The notes: generated by a model from the letters alone, not told the origin. A DNA stretch of 64,000 nucleotides from Pseudomonadota bacterium (GCA_021806605.1 JAJZQY010000006.1:1-64000), one strand, 5' to 3'. Positions 1 through 9,765 are shown, numbered from the stretch's first letter. Numbers and translations: made by a program.

Positions 1-22
1 CTTTATAATGCCGGATTCGATT

Positions 23-98
<76 letters not shown>

Positions 99-105
99 CA
101 ATATC

Positions 106-133
106 AAAGGCCTGCGACAATGCAGGCCTTTTT
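106..133 (+). terminator. Rho-independent terminator of tRNA-Thr
   Basis: A perfect 10-bp stem, AAAGGCCTGC (106-115) with GCAGGCCTTT (122-131), encloses a 6-base loop and runs into a T stretch. It lies directly behind the tRNA. Confidence 0.85.
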
Positions 134-140
134 CATTTTT

Positions 141-330
141 GCCCGGGTCACGTTTTCCAGCCAGGGCAACTTCATTTCCAGCACTTCCTTGTATAGGAAC
201 AGGATGGCGCTTTTCGCCTGGTCCAGTCTGAATAGGACTGTTCGGTACGGTAACTGTAATGCTTTGCCCTAATCCTGCCCCGAACCTGTTCGAGCAGTTT
301 CGGATGATGTTCCGATTTGGTTGCGTCCAT
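141..330 (-). pseudogene. Integron integrase (IntI) remnant, internally deleted and truncated
   Basis: Read on the minus strand from the ATG at 330, the first 36 codons encode an IntI-like N-terminus including RIRAKHYSYRTEQSY and ending in SDW near 223. The frame then changes around 212-222. A second frame from 211 encodes ILFLYKEVLEMKLPWL followed by ENVTRA, which is the segment normally found about 50 residues further on in IntI tyrosine recombinases. The frame ends at 141, beside the tRNA-Thr terminator, so the catalytic R-H-R-Y part is missing. The similarity is recognised from the family pattern and not from a search. The divergent position next to an outward promoter, an attI-type core and attC-bounded cassettes strongly supports the call. 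It cannot encode an active recombinase. Confidence 0.8.
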
Positions 331-348
331 TTTCGGAGGCCATAAAAA

Positions 349-377
349 TTGAATTTCCCAAAAATTTAGATCATTAT
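349..377 (+). promoter_or_regulatory. Putative cassette promoter (Pc-like)
   Basis: A -35-like TTGAAT (349-354) and a -10-like CATTAT (372-377) are separated by 17 bases and read rightward from the integrase end into the cassettes. In integrons the cassette promoter lies in this interval between intI and attI. The motif match is moderate and the assignment rests mainly on position. Confidence 0.45.
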
Positions 378-443
378 GAGACGATTTCCAGAATAGGTGT
401 CACGCGATGTTTTTATTTCCGTCATTTCGTATGCCTACTTCAA

Positions 444-451
444 GTTAGGGC
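444..451 (+). other. attI-type recombination core (left edge of cassette 1)
   Basis: GTTAGGGC matches the GTTRRRY simple core at which IntI inserts cassettes. Its reverse complement, GCCCTAAC, is the R'' box of the first attC site. The bases 331-443 upstream hold the promoter-like motif and no recognisable gene, and are presumed to be the remainder of attI. Confidence 0.65.
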
Positions 452-466
452 CTTCACACAACCGCC

Positions 467-871
467 ATGGCCAATATCGGATTCGTTGACGCATTTGCCA
501 AGTGCAAAGCAAAGCTTGATAACCCCATGTGGGCCGTCTCTGCCATCGCAGAGGACGGTGCCTTTGTAATGAGCGGGTGGGCGCAATATTTCAAGAGCGG
601 CGGCCGTGGTGTCTTGCTGTACCAAGACAGTCTCTCTCGGTGGGTGGGAAACGACCTTGGCAACAAGTTGCTTGAGTCGCACTTGTCGAAGGCATTCTCA
701 GAGGCGCTGCCCGTGCGAATGGTGGTTGCAACGGCTGAGAACCCCGACGCCGTCGAGCGCGAGTCGGACGCAAGCAAAATCAAGAAGACATTTCACGTCT
801 TGGAGAACATGGTGGGCCGTGTCACAAAGTTCGATGGAAACAACTATGTCATTGAACTCCGCCGGCCCTAA
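467..871 (+). CDS. Cassette-encoded protein of unknown function
   Basis: This 134-residue protein starts 16 bases inside cassette 1 and its stop codon overlaps the attC R'' box, the tight fit usual for cassette genes. The protein is soluble, with no signal peptide or membrane segment. It contains a hydrophobic/aromatic core (WAVSAIAEDGAFVMSGWAQYF) interrupted by charged stretches and ends in a basic, beta-rich segment (VGRVTKFDGNNYVIELRRP, whose final residues lie in the attC). I do not recognise a named domain. There is no obvious ribosome-binding site directly before the ATG. Expression is expected from the promoter near 349-377. A single-domain cassette protein of this size could be an accessory enzyme or binding protein, but nothing in it decides which. 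Confidence 0.65.
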   Translation: MANIGFVDAFAKCKAKLDNPMWAVSAIAEDGAFVMSGWAQYFKSGGRGVLLYQDSLSRWVGNDLGNKLLESHLSKAFSEALPVRMVVATAENPDAVERESDASKIKKTFHVLENMVGRVTKFDGNNYVIELRRP

Positions 872-931
872 CCCGGCAGTCGAGCGGACCTGCGCGAAAA
901 GCCGCGCAGGCCGCTCAACTCCACGTTATGC
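865..931 (+). other. attC site of cassette 1
   Basis: It begins with R'' GCCCTAAC (865-872) and ends with R' GTTATGC (925-931). Between them is an imperfect hairpin, GAGCGG-A-CCTGCGCG opposite CGCGCAGG-CCGCTC, with one unpaired adenine on one arm. Such extrahelical bases are typical of folded attC sites and select the recombining strand. The inner sequence is nearly the same as in the second attC, as in chromosomal integrons with uniform attC families. Confidence 0.85.
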
Positions 932-1554
932 CGCATGAGATGACTACCGACGTACCCAGCCCCATTGATCTGCGCACCATGGCTGATGCCCAGGAATGGG
1001 AGCAATCGTCGATGACAAAGCGTCCTTGGCGAATCGAATTTTTCTCCGCCATTTGTAGTGAAGTTGCCGCCTCATCCTTGCCAGTAAATCGCGTCCTTGA
1101 GCTTGGTTCCGGTCCGGGGTTCTTGGCCAAGGCGTTGCTCGAATCGCTTGGTGGTATTACTTGCACATTGCTCGACTTCTCCCCCGCCATGCATGAGCTG
1201 GCCAAAGTCCGCTTGGGCACCCTGGCCCACCGTGCCGAATTCGTCGAGCGCAACTTCAAGGGACCAGTTTGGCCGGTTGGGCTCGGCAAATTCGACTGCG
1301 TTGTCACCAATCAGGCGGTACATGAATTGCGCCACAAGCGCTACGCACAAGAGTTTCACGCTCAGGTCAAAACGATACTTGTCTCCGGCGGGTTCTATCT
1401 GGTCTGCGATCACCACTCTGGCGAGGGCGGTATGCAAAACGATCAACTCTTTATGTCGGTTGCTGAACAAAGAGCAGCATTGCTTCACGCCGGTTTCACA
1501 CAGGTTCAGCAACTCATGCTCAAGAATGGGATGGTTTTGCACCGTGCGGCATAA
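928..1554 (+). CDS. Cassette-encoded class I SAM-dependent methyltransferase
   Basis: This 208-residue protein has the Rossmann methyltransferase signature: motif I VLELGSGPG near residues 57-65, and an acidic strand LLDFS (81-85) followed by AMHELA, as in small-molecule methyltransferases of the Methyltransf_25 type. The aromatic and His-rich C-terminal half probably forms the substrate pocket, but the substrate cannot be read from sequence. The start ATG lies inside the attC/R' core GTTATGC, so the start codon was supplied by the recombination site and there is no separate leader. An alternative start at residue 5 (MTTDVP) would avoid this. The frame fills cassette 2 almost completely. It is probably transcribed with cassette 1. 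Confidence 0.8.
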   Translation: MPHEMTTDVPSPIDLRTMADAQEWEQSSMTKRPWRIEFFSAICSEVAASSLPVNRVLELGSGPGFLAKALLESLGGITCTLLDFSPAMHELAKVRLGTLAHRAEFVERNFKGPVWPVGLGKFDCVVTNQAVHELRHKRYAQEFHAQVKTILVSGGFYLVCDHHSGEGGMQNDQLFMSVAEQRAALLHAGFTQVQQLMLKNGMVLHRAA

Positions 1555-1614
1555 CCCTACAGTCGAGCGGACCTGCTCGAAAAGCCGCGCCGTCTGCTCA
1601 CTTCCACGTTAGGC
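1548..1614 (+). other. attC site of cassette 2
   Basis: R'' GGCATAAC (1548-1555) and R' GTTAGGC (1608-1614) flank an inner region nearly identical to attC1 (CAGTCGAGCGGACCTGC, then CGAAAAGCCGCGC). R'' complements the left end of cassette 2 over 11 bases. The R' implies that a third cassette once started at 1609. No complementary GCCTAAC occurs in the following sequence, so that cassette is truncated or lost. Confidence 0.85.
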
Positions 1615-1635
1615 ATTTATTCTTTAGCAGGGCCG

Positions 1636-1684
1636 GGGTCAGGTCTCACAATCCAGCAAAGTATTGGATTGTGAGACCTGACCC
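1636..1684. repeat. Perfect 20-bp-arm palindrome (REP-like)
   Basis: The arms 1636-1655 and 1665-1684 are exact reverse complements around a 9-base loop. They contain the motif GGGTCAGGTCTCACAAT. Palindromes with a GGGTCAGGTCT core recur in many proteobacterial genomes and are often linked to Y1/RAYT transposases. No transposase is present here. The element lies where the third cassette should continue and may have interrupted it. Confidence 0.7.
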
Positions 1685-1922
1685 TACTGCCCCTGGTAAT
1701 TCACATCACAGGCTGAATGACCGTTGTTTGCCGTCTTTCTGACTGACGGATTTGATTCCCATCGGCCGCTCTGGACCTACGGCTGCATTCTCTTGAAACC
1801 CGCCATCTACCGTTCAACTGTCCGGATGTCTGGAACGGCTTCGCCACGAACCACGGAACCGAAAGCGCGTGCTTCCTTTTCACCATGACGTTTTTCAATT
1901 TCAACCCTGCAGTTGCACATTT
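1685..1922. other. Non-coding stretch after the integron
   Basis: I see no convincing gene in this interval on either strand. A minus-strand open frame crossing 1701-1997 has no family signature and overlaps the operator and start of the next gene, so it is not called. The interval may be the eroded remainder of a third cassette or a hybrid of inserted fragments. Confidence 0.4.
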
Positions 1923-1941
1923 TATATCACTTTGTGATATA
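1923..1941. promoter_or_regulatory. Operator-like palindrome upstream of the small HTH-type gene
   Basis: The sequence TATATCAC-TTT-GTGATATA has perfect 8-bp arms and a 3-base centre. It lies 32 bases before the next start codon. AT-rich palindromes of this form are typical binding sites of small autoregulators such as antitoxins. Confidence 0.55.
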
Positions 1942-1973
1942 TTATTCGGCATGGTCAAAACGATGGAGGAAAT

Positions 1974-2345
1974 ATGCTGCCGTATGCCGTTACGCAACAG
2001 ACGGAAGAGAATGACATCGCCAAGCTCACAGCGATCGTCGAGGAAGCGATCGGCCTGATTGCTTCGGAAACGGGCCTTTCCAGCGAAGAAACGCTGGAAA
2101 TCCTCGAAAATTTCAGCGTCGAGGATATCCGGCGTGGATCGGCAAAAACCGCCAAGCCATTCGAGACGAAGAAATTCAGCAAGGCGCTCAACATCGGAAT
2201 CAAGAACATAGCCCTGGCGACAGGGTTGAATACGTCAGGAATCAGCGCGATTTTTACCGAAAAGAAGCATGCGCTCCTGCCCGACATAGTTCTGAGGCTT
2301 CGACAGCAATCGAAGTATATCCGCTGGAACATGAGCCATTACTGA
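1974..2345 (+). CDS. Small protein with HTH-like segment, possible orphan autoregulator
   Basis: The product is 123 residues. The start is supported by a GGAGG five bases upstream. The first half is acidic and helical (EEAIGLIASETGLSSEE). Around residues 75-95 the segment IGIKNIALATGLNTSGISAI resembles a helix-turn-helix, followed by a basic helix (RLRQQSK). A 19-bp operator-like palindrome sits immediately upstream, which suggests it binds its own promoter. Its size and the palindrome recall antitoxins such as HigA/Xre types, but no toxin gene is adjacent. I do not recognise the family, so the DNA-binding role is an inference. It sits beside integron debris and may itself be acquired. Confidence 0.55.
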   Translation: MLPYAVTQQTEENDIAKLTAIVEEAIGLIASETGLSSEETLEILENFSVEDIRRGSAKTAKPFETKKFSKALNIGIKNIALATGLNTSGISAIFTEKKHALLPDIVLRLRQQSKYIRWNMSHY

Positions 2346-2368
2346 TTGCCGCCGCGCTCGATGTCCCG

Positions 2369-2977
2369 TCACGGCAGCCTTCTCGACAGGGACTGCCGCC
2401 ACTTCCAGTCGTTCATGTAAAGGGCGGCGAGCTCGGGAGAATTCTCGACCAGCAACACATTCTCTGCATTGCTCTTCTGCGCTGCAGCGCTGAAATTGAA
2501 GCTCCCCGTCAATACCGATTTTCGGTCGAAAATCATCACCTTGTTGTGCGCGATGCGCACCGAGTCGTCCACCCACACGGGAACGCCGTGGTTGCGCATG
2601 TAGGTTGCCCCGGAGTAACGCCCCCTGTCGTTGCTCTTGTCGACGATGACTTCGACATCCACCCCCCGCTCTTCCGCGCGGGCAAGCGCAGCCAGAATCG
2701 GCTTGCTGGTGAAGCTGTAGGCCTGCACCAGAATCTGGCTCCGCGCACGCCCGATCGCATCGACGACCACGCTCGTCGCCTCACCGTTCGGACTGAATGC
2801 CACGATGGCCTTGCCGTGGAGATCGACTTCCTCTGCGGCAGGAGCGGCCTGGCTGCCGGTCTCCGAATGGGAAGCGTGCCTCGGGAAAAAGTCGAATGCT
2901 GCAGCCCGGTCGGCTGCCAGATTCATGGCGAAAAACGCCAGCGCGATGCCAATTCCTGCTCTACTGGACGCAATCAA
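2369..2977 (-). CDS. Secreted phospholipase D-family nuclease (Nuc-like)
   Basis: The product is 202 residues. The first 27 form a signal peptide (hydrophobic GIALAFFAMNL, cleavage near AAA-F), so it is exported. The mature part holds one HKD motif, H144-x-K146-x4-D151 followed by GSFNFS (158-163), as in single-domain PLD nucleases such as plasmid Nuc that act as dimers on DNA. The start codon is TTG. No ATG precedes the signal peptide; the first in-frame ATG is residue 18 and would cut it in half. The gene stands alone with no partner nearby. A role in degrading external DNA is plausible from the family; lipase activity is less likely at this length. Confidence 0.8.
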   Translation of the reverse strand: MIASSRAGIGIALAFFAMNLAADRAAAFDFFPRHASHSETGSQAAPAAEEVDLHGKAIVAFSPNGEATSVVVDAIGRARSQILVQAYSFTSKPILAALARAEERGVDVEVIVDKSNDRGRYSGATYMRNHGVPVWVDDSVRIAHNKVMIFDRKSVLTGSFNFSAAAQKSNAENVLLVENSPELAALYMNDWKWRQSLSRRLP

Positions 2978-3054
2978 TTATTTTCTCTTTTGCAAGTGGC
3001 GATTTCCGAAATCGGGACTAACATTGTATCAGGAGCATTCTCTGCGGAGGCCAT

Positions 3055-3159
3055 ATGCGCATGGAGCTGGAGGATTTGAAACCGGGAGTCGCCGATCTCG
3101 TTTCGGCGACCCTCGCTGCGGCGCTCTTTTTTCTCGCCCTTTCTCTCGTCAGCGGCTGA
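3055..3159 (+). CDS. Possible 34-residue membrane peptide
   Basis: A short frame begins at an ATG four bases after a strong GGAGG (3046-3050). It encodes an acidic N-terminus (MRMELEDLKPG) and one hydrophobic helix (LAAALFFLALSLV). The ribosome-binding site and the membrane segment argue for a real small protein. The interval would otherwise be empty between two converging genes. No family is recognised. Confidence 0.4.
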   Translation: MRMELEDLKPGVADLVSATLAAALFFLALSLVSG

Positions 3160-3167
3160 CTCCGCCC

Positions 3168-3494
3168 TCAGTCGTCGTCCCCTCGGCGATAGTACCTGTA
3201 GCCGTCGTCTTCCCCCCTGTAATAAGGGGCGGCATAGACGGGGGGAGGAGCCATGTAGACCCGTCCCGGAGGCGGACCGTAGACCGGCTGGGACACCGAC
3301 TGGCCTGCGTTGAACCCGAGCACGGCCCCCAGGGCGGAGGCCGCGATTCTGCCGTTGCCCTGACCCACCTGGCTGCCGAGCAGCCCGCCTGCAACCGCCC
3401 CCAGCGCCCCACCTGCCGTGATGTCGGCTCGCGCGGGAAGAGGTGCGAAAGCCAAGGCGGACACGATGGAAAGCATTGCGATTTTTCGCTTCAT
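3168..3494 (-). CDS. Glycine-zipper envelope protein
   Basis: The product is 108 residues. A signal peptide (MLSIVSALAFAPLPARA) is followed by a glycine-zipper region (GGALGAVAGGLLGSQVGQGNG) of the 17-kDa surface antigen/YMGG type, then a proline- and tyrosine-rich tail ending in acidic residues. Glycine zippers usually insert into or associate with the outer membrane. The start at 3494 is chosen because AGGATAGAGAA precedes it and it places the signal peptide at the N-terminus; longer frames upstream add an unrelated sequence. The exact role is unknown. Confidence 0.7.
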   Translation of the reverse strand: MKRKIAMLSIVSALAFAPLPARADITAGGALGAVAGGLLGSQVGQGNGRIAASALGAVLGFNAGQSVSQPVYGPPPGRVYMAPPPVYAAPYYRGEDDGYRYYRRGDDD

Positions 3495-3543
3495 TTCTCT
3501 ATCCTTTCTTTCGAAGTTGCATAACCCGGCAATCTCCCAGGCT

Positions 3544-3846
3544 TCAAGTTCCGGCATGCTCATTTCCCGAAATGCGCTCTTTCAATTCCTTTCCGGGCTT
3601 GAAATGGGGAACGTTCTTTTCGGGAACCGAAATAGGCTCGCCAGTCTTCGGATTTCTGGCCGTTCGCGCGTTGCGGCGCGCCAGCGAAAAGCTGCCGAAC
3701 CCCCTGATCTCGGTGCGCCCGCCTCCAGCGAGGACATATCCCACTGCCCCGAGGATGAGGCCGACCGCGAGGTCGACATCCTTCTCCGTCAGGCCGGGAT
3801 GCTTCGCCGAAATGCGCGCTGCCAGTTCCTGTCTGTTCACTGCCAT
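3544..3846 (-). CDS. HU/IHF-family DNA-binding protein (IHF-beta-like)
   Basis: The product is about 100 residues and covers the whole HU/IHF fold. It has the N-terminal helices (NRQELAARIS), the GFGSF turn and the DNA-inserting arm with ARNPKTGE and the proline that kinks DNA. The C-terminus (FKPGKELKERI) is typical. The arm sequence is closer to IHF beta than to HU. The start at 3846 (MAVNRQ) gives the usual family length; an in-frame ATG at 3870 would add eight residues. It is not beside rpsA, where ihfB normally lies, so it may be an extra paralogue. Confidence 0.85.
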   Translation of the reverse strand: MAVNRQELAARISAKHPGLTEKDVDLAVGLILGAVGYVLAGGGRTEIRGFGSFSLARRNARTARNPKTGEPISVPEKNVPHFKPGKELKERISGNEHAGT

Positions 3847-3947
3847 GGCCCTTTCCCGATTCGAAAACATGTGGCCCCAATTTAATCGCGGCTGTTTCGA
3901 TGCGCAAGAGCGACCCGACATGCGGTCGATTTTCGCGCACGAGCGGT

Positions 3948-4796
3948 TCACAGGTAGTCGAGGACAATCCCCAGGAAGATCGCCCCTCCCACCCAGTTGT
4001 TGTGCAGGAACGCCCTGAAGCACCGCATCCGGTCCCGATTCCTGATCAGGGTGTAGTGGTAGAGCATCACGAAGAAAGCGGCGAGAAGCCCGCCATAATA
4101 GAACGCGCCGCGCCCGAGTTCGATCCCGACGGAAGCCAGTATGGCGAGCATCGTCGCGTAGCAGAGCATGACGGCGAAAATGTCATACTTGCCGAAGGTG
4201 AGCGCCGAAGTCCGGATGCCTATCCTGATGTCGTCCTCCCTGTCCACCAGAGCGTATTCCGTGTCATAAGCGACGGTCCAGAACAGGTTCGCGGCGAGCA
4301 TGATCCATGCGACAGCCGGAACCGATCCCGTCTCCGCCGCGAAGGCCATGGGAATGCCGAAGCCGAATGCGATCCCGAGATAGGCTTGGGGGATCGCGAA
4401 GAAGCGCTTGGTATAGGGATAGCTCGCCGCAAGAAAAAGGGCTGCGAAAGAAAGCAAGATCGCCAGGCGGTCGAGGAGAAGCGCCAGCGCGAAGGCAGCC
4501 AGGGCAAGCGCTGCGGCAAGAACCAGCGCCTCCTTCTTGGTGACCTTGCCGGAAGCCAGCGGCCTTTCCCTGGTGCGCTCGACATGCGGATCGAAATCCC
4601 GATCGGCATAGTCGTTCACGACGCACCCGGCCGAGCGCATCAATACCGTTCCCAGGACGAATACGATGAGCACGGCAGGATGTGGATGCCCGTTCGATGC
4701 GATCCACAGCCCCCACAATGTCGGCCAGAGCAGCAGCAGGGTTCCGATCGGCTTGTCGATCCGCATCAGCCTCGCATAGAGCGCCCATTTGCTCAA
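3948..4796 (-). CDS. ubiA: 4-hydroxybenzoate polyprenyltransferase
   Basis: UbiA attaches the polyprenyl chain to 4-hydroxybenzoate in ubiquinone synthesis and lies in the inner membrane. The 282-residue product has the two Asp-rich metal/diphosphate motifs (NDYADRDFD and the [12 protein letters not shown] region), the conserved RMRxDKPIG-like N-terminus and about eight membrane helices. It starts at a TTG whose last bases overlap the ubiC stop (TTGA), so the two are translationally coupled. This start aligns with E. coli UbiA, whereas the first in-frame ATG would remove eleven residues. UbiC makes its substrate. Confidence 0.93.
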   Translation of the reverse strand: MSKWALYARLMRIDKPIGTLLLLWPTLWGLWIASNGHPHPAVLIVFVLGTVLMRSAGCVVNDYADRDFDPHVERTRERPLASGKVTKKEALVLAAALALAAFALALLLDRLAILLSFAALFLAASYPYTKRFFAIPQAYLGIAFGFGIPMAFAAETGSVPAVAWIMLAANLFWTVAYDTEYALVDREDDIRIGIRTSALTFGKYDIFAVMLCYATMLAILASVGIELGRGAFYYGGLLAAFFVMLYHYTLIRNRDRMRCFRAFLHNNWVGGAIFLGIVLDYL

Positions 4797-5319
4797 GAGA
4801 GCCCCAGAATTTCCGGAAGAAACACTTCGGTCACCAGGATCTCGCTTCTTCCCAGCCCGAACAGGGAGCGCCTCGCCCACAGTCTCGCCGGGCGATGGGC
4901 CATGAAGCGGCAGGACTTGGCATAGAGCGGATGGCGCTTCGATATCGGCAAGAATTCCAGATCGTCCCGCTTCACCCTGGGATTCGAAAGGAAAGCGCTT
5001 CCCAGCGACTTCTGCCCAAGAGCGGCCAGATTGCGCCAGGGCCCTTTCAGGCTGGCTCTTGCGGCCACCGAATGGGCGAAAACGACGGGCTTTTCGCCGC
5101 AGCACAGATAGACCTCGCGAACCAGCGCGAATGCTTTCGGATTCACCCCTATCCTTCGGGCTTCGTCCCGATTGACCCTGGCGTAGCGGTTCGCCACATG
5201 CCTCACGCCGAAATCCCCGCACTTCGCCATGATGCGCTCGGTGAGCGAGCCCCTGTCCCTCACCCATTTCGAAAGTCCGCGCGCTGTTCCCAGCGGGCTC
5301 TTTTTCCAGTCGTTTTTCA

Positions 5320-5323
<4 letters not shown>
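4793..5323 (-). CDS. ubiC: Chorismate pyruvate-lyase
   Basis: UbiC converts chorismate to 4-hydroxybenzoate and pyruvate, the first step toward ubiquinone. The 176-residue product fits the family's size and pattern: an N-terminal SLTERI segment, [11 protein letters not shown], and a C-terminal [19 protein letters not shown] typical of UbiC. Its start overlaps the recG stop (ATGA) and its stop overlaps the ubiA TTG start, placing it mid-operon. Confidence 0.9.
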
Positions 5324-7311
<1,988 letters not shown>

Positions 7312-7713
7312 TCAGTCCTTGTCCGTATCGCCTATGCCGAGAACGAGGATGCCGTCCATTTCGACCTGCGCCCCTTTCGGAAGACTCGCCACCCCGACTG
7401 CGGCGCGGGCGGGATAGGGTTCGGTGAAATAGCTCCCCATGATCTCGTTGAGCTTGGGGAAATGGGCAAGATCGGTCATGTAGACGTTGAGCTTGACGAG
7501 ATTGCCGAGGGACCCGCCGCATGCCTTGGCGACCGCCGAGAGATTCCCGAAAACCCGGTGGATCTGCGCCTCCACCCCCTCTTCGAGCTGCATGGTGGAC
7601 GGGTCGAGCCCGATCTGTCCGGAAAGGTAAACCGTGTCCTTGGCGCGCACGGCCTGGGAATAGGTGCCGATCGCCTTGGGCGCGGCGCTTGTGCTGATGA
7701 TCTGCTTCGTCAT
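7312..7713 (-). CDS. ridA: RidA-family enamine/imine deaminase
   Basis: The 133-residue YjgF/YER057c/UK114 protein hydrolyses reactive enamines and imines made by PLP enzymes such as threonine dehydratase. Visible hallmarks are the GTYSQAV start region, SGQIGLDP, and the C-terminal [21 protein letters not shown], whose Arg binds the substrate carboxylate. The start at 7713 follows a purine-rich GGAAGAAGAA; an upstream ATG would add twelve unrelated residues. It lies between rep and recG in the same orientation. Confidence 0.93.
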   Translation of the reverse strand: MTKQIISTSAAPKAIGTYSQAVRAKDTVYLSGQIGLDPSTMQLEEGVEAQIHRVFGNLSAVAKACGGSLGNLVKLNVYMTDLAHFPKLNEIMGSYFTEPYPARAAVGVASLPKGAQVEMDGILVLGIGDTDKD

Positions 7714-7726
7714 TTTCTTCTTCCTT

Positions 7727-9703
7727 TCATGTTGATCCGTTTCCTGCAAGCGCCGACTTGAGCATGGCGAGCTTCTCGTTTCCCATCGACTTCGTGACGG
7801 TCGTGCCGGAGAACTTCAGGTCTTCCCCCAGTTCGGCGATGAACCGGCTCGGCTCGCAAACCTGGATCTCCTTCGCCCGCTTGCGCTTCTGGCAATAGCT
7901 TATGGCAAGACCCTCCCTCGCTCTCGTCACCCCCACGTACATCAGGCGCCGCTCTTCCTCGATGCCGGATTCGCTCATGGATTCCTGATGCGGCAGTATC
8001 CCCTCCTCCACCCCGACCAGGAAAACCTGTTTGAATTCCAGCCCCTTCGCGGCATGCAGCGTGGAAAGCTGCACCGCGTCGTAGTCTTCCTCCTGCCGAT
8101 CGAGCAGGTTCATGAGCGTGATCGTCTGGGTGAGTTCGACCAGATTCTTGCCCTCCTCTTCACCCTTCTTCGCGATCCAGGCAGAAAAATCCGTGACGTT
8201 TTCCCATTTCGATTTCGCCTGCCTCGGCTCATCTGAATCGAAAAGATAGGCCTCGTAGCCTATCGCCTTCAAAAGATCGTTGATGATCTCCCCTGCGGGG
8301 GCCTTTCCGGCTTCGAATTGCAGATTATTGATGAAATTGCAGAAGGCGAGCAATGGCTCCATCTGCTTTGGAGAAATCTCGTGGGCAAATCCCGCCTCGA
8401 AAGCCGCCTCGAACATGCTCGCGTGGCGCTTTCCGGCATAGCGCCCCAAGGCTTCCAGGGTCTGGTTCCCCACGCCGCGCTTCGGGGTGGTCACCGCGCG
8501 CACGAAAGCGGGATCGTCGTCCGGATTCACGAGCAGCCTCAGGTAGGCGACGATATCCTTGATTTCGCTTCGATCGAAGAAGGAAAGGCCGCCGCTGACC
8601 CGGTAGGGCACCTTCTCCTCCCGCAGATATTGTTCGAAGAGCCTCGCCTGGTGGTTGCCCCGGTAGAGGATAGCGTAGTCCGAAAACTTTCCCCTGCGTT
8701 CGAACTTGTGTGCGAGCAGCGACCTCGCCACGGTTTCCGCCTCGTGCTCTTCGTCCCTTGCCGCAACCACCCTGATCGGCTCCCCGTGCCCGAGATCCGA
8801 CCAGAGCTTCTTCTCGAAAATCTTGGGATTGTTTGAAATCAGGCTGTTGGCGGCCTTCAGTATCCTGACCGTGGAGCGGTAATTCTGCTCCAGCTTGATC
8901 ACTTCCAGATTGGGATAATCGCGGCTCAACTCGGCGATGTTCTCCTTGGAAGCCCCCCTCCAGGCATAGATCGCCTGGTCGTCGTCCCCCACCGCAGTGA
9001 ACGCTCCTCTTGATCCTGCCAGGAGCTTGATCAGGCGGTACTGGGAAAGATTGGTATCCTGGTATTCGTCTATCAGGAGATAGCGCAGCCTTCCCTGCCA
9101 CTTTTCCTGCGCCTCGCGATCGTTGGCGAGAAGCTCGACCGGCAGCCGGATCAGGTCGTCGAAGTCGACCGCCTGATAAGCCTGCAGGGTGGCCTGGTAA
9201 TCGCGGTAGACCCGCGCCATCAGGTGTTCTTCCTCGTCCCTTGCCCCGGAGAGGGCGGCATCCGGGGAGACCAGATTGTTTTTCCATCCTGAAATCCGGG
9301 AAGCGAGCGATCTCACCAGCTTCTTGTCCGTGGTCTTGAAAAGCTCCATCAGGATGCCCGATGCATCCGCGGAATCGAGGATGGAAAAGCGCGACTTGAG
9401 CCCGAGCTTTTCCGATTCGCTTCTCACCATGGCAAGCCCCAGAGAATGGAAGGTCGACAGGGTCAGTCCCTTCCCGCTTCCCTTGAGCAGCTTGCCCACC
9501 CGCTCCTGCATTTCCTTCGCTGCCTTGTTGGTGAAGGTGATCGCTGCGACATGGGAAGGGGAATAGCCGCATTCCTCGATCAGATAGGCGATCTTGTGCG
9601 TGATCACGCGGGTCTTGCCGCTCCCCGCGCCGGCAAGCACCAGGAGCGGGCCGTCGATATGCCTGACGGCTGAAGATTGCGGTGGATTGAGCTTGGAGAA
9701 CAT
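7727..9703 (-). CDS. rep: UvrD/Rep-type DNA helicase, Rep subfamily
   Basis: Rep is a 3'-5' superfamily 1A helicase that helps forks pass protein blocks. The 658 residues include Walker [12 protein letters not shown], motif Ia [12 protein letters not shown], Walker B DEYQDTN, QNYRST, and the C-terminal [10 protein letters not shown]. Length and N-terminus ([13 protein letters not shown]) match Rep (673 in E. coli) better than UvrD, which is longer. The frame remains open upstream of 9703 but without the family pattern, so the ATG at the conserved N-terminus is used. A TAGAAT-like -10 lies about 30-40 bases upstream. Confidence 0.93.
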   Translation of the reverse strand: MFSKLNPPQSSAVRHIDGPLLVLAGAGSGKTRVITHKIAYLIEECGYSPSHVAAITFTNKAAKEMQERVGKLLKGSGKGLTLSTFHSLGLAMVRSESEKLGLKSRFSILDSADASGILMELFKTTDKKLVRSLASRISGWKNNLVSPDAALSGARDEEEHLMARVYRDYQATLQAYQAVDFDDLIRLPVELLANDREAQEKWQGRLRYLLIDEYQDTNLSQYRLIKLLAGSRGAFTAVGDDDQAIYAWRGASKENIAELSRDYPNLEVIKLEQNYRSTVRILKAANSLISNNPKIFEKKLWSDLGHGEPIRVVAARDEEHEAETVARSLLAHKFERRGKFSDYAILYRGNHQARLFEQYLREEKVPYRVSGGLSFFDRSEIKDIVAYLRLLVNPDDDPAFVRAVTTPKRGVGNQTLEALGRYAGKRHASMFEAAFEAGFAHEISPKQMEPLLAFCNFINNLQFEAGKAPAGEIINDLLKAIGYEAYLFDSDEPRQAKSKWENVTDFSAWIAKKGEEEGKNLVELTQTITLMNLLDRQEEDYDAVQLSTLHAAKGLEFKQVFLVGVEEGILPHQESMSESGIEEERRLMYVGVTRAREGLAISYCQKRKRAKEIQVCEPSRFIAELGEDLKFSGTTVTKSMGNEKLAMLKSALAGNGST

Positions 9704-9765
9704 GGCGGAAATCGGAAAACGGCAGACCTGAATTCTAACACCAAACGCCAGCCTCCGGCGGCGCT

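Larger units (their letters stand above)
141..1614. mobile_element. Degraded integron: broken intI, attI-type core, two cassettes
   Basis: This has the canonical integron layout: an integrase gene facing left, a promoter and attI-type recombination core facing right, then cassettes each ending in an attC site. Cassette 1 spans 445-925 and cassette 2 spans 926-1608. Each cassette's R'' box is the exact reverse complement of its own left boundary: GCCCTAAC at 865-872 against GTTAGGGC at 444-451, and TGCGGCATAAC at 1545-1555 against GTTATGCCGCA at 925-935. That relation arises only if the cassettes were once circles inserted at GTT. The integrase is broken, so the array is immobile unless an integrase is supplied from elsewhere. 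Confidence 0.82.

Noticed and set aside
321-569. 82-codon plus-strand frame in the intI-attI region
   Set aside because: It crosses the attI core and the start of cassette 1 in another frame and has no support.
1701-1997. 98-codon minus-strand frame after the integron
   Set aside because: No ribosome-binding site or family signature; it overlaps the operator palindrome and the start of a better-supported gene.
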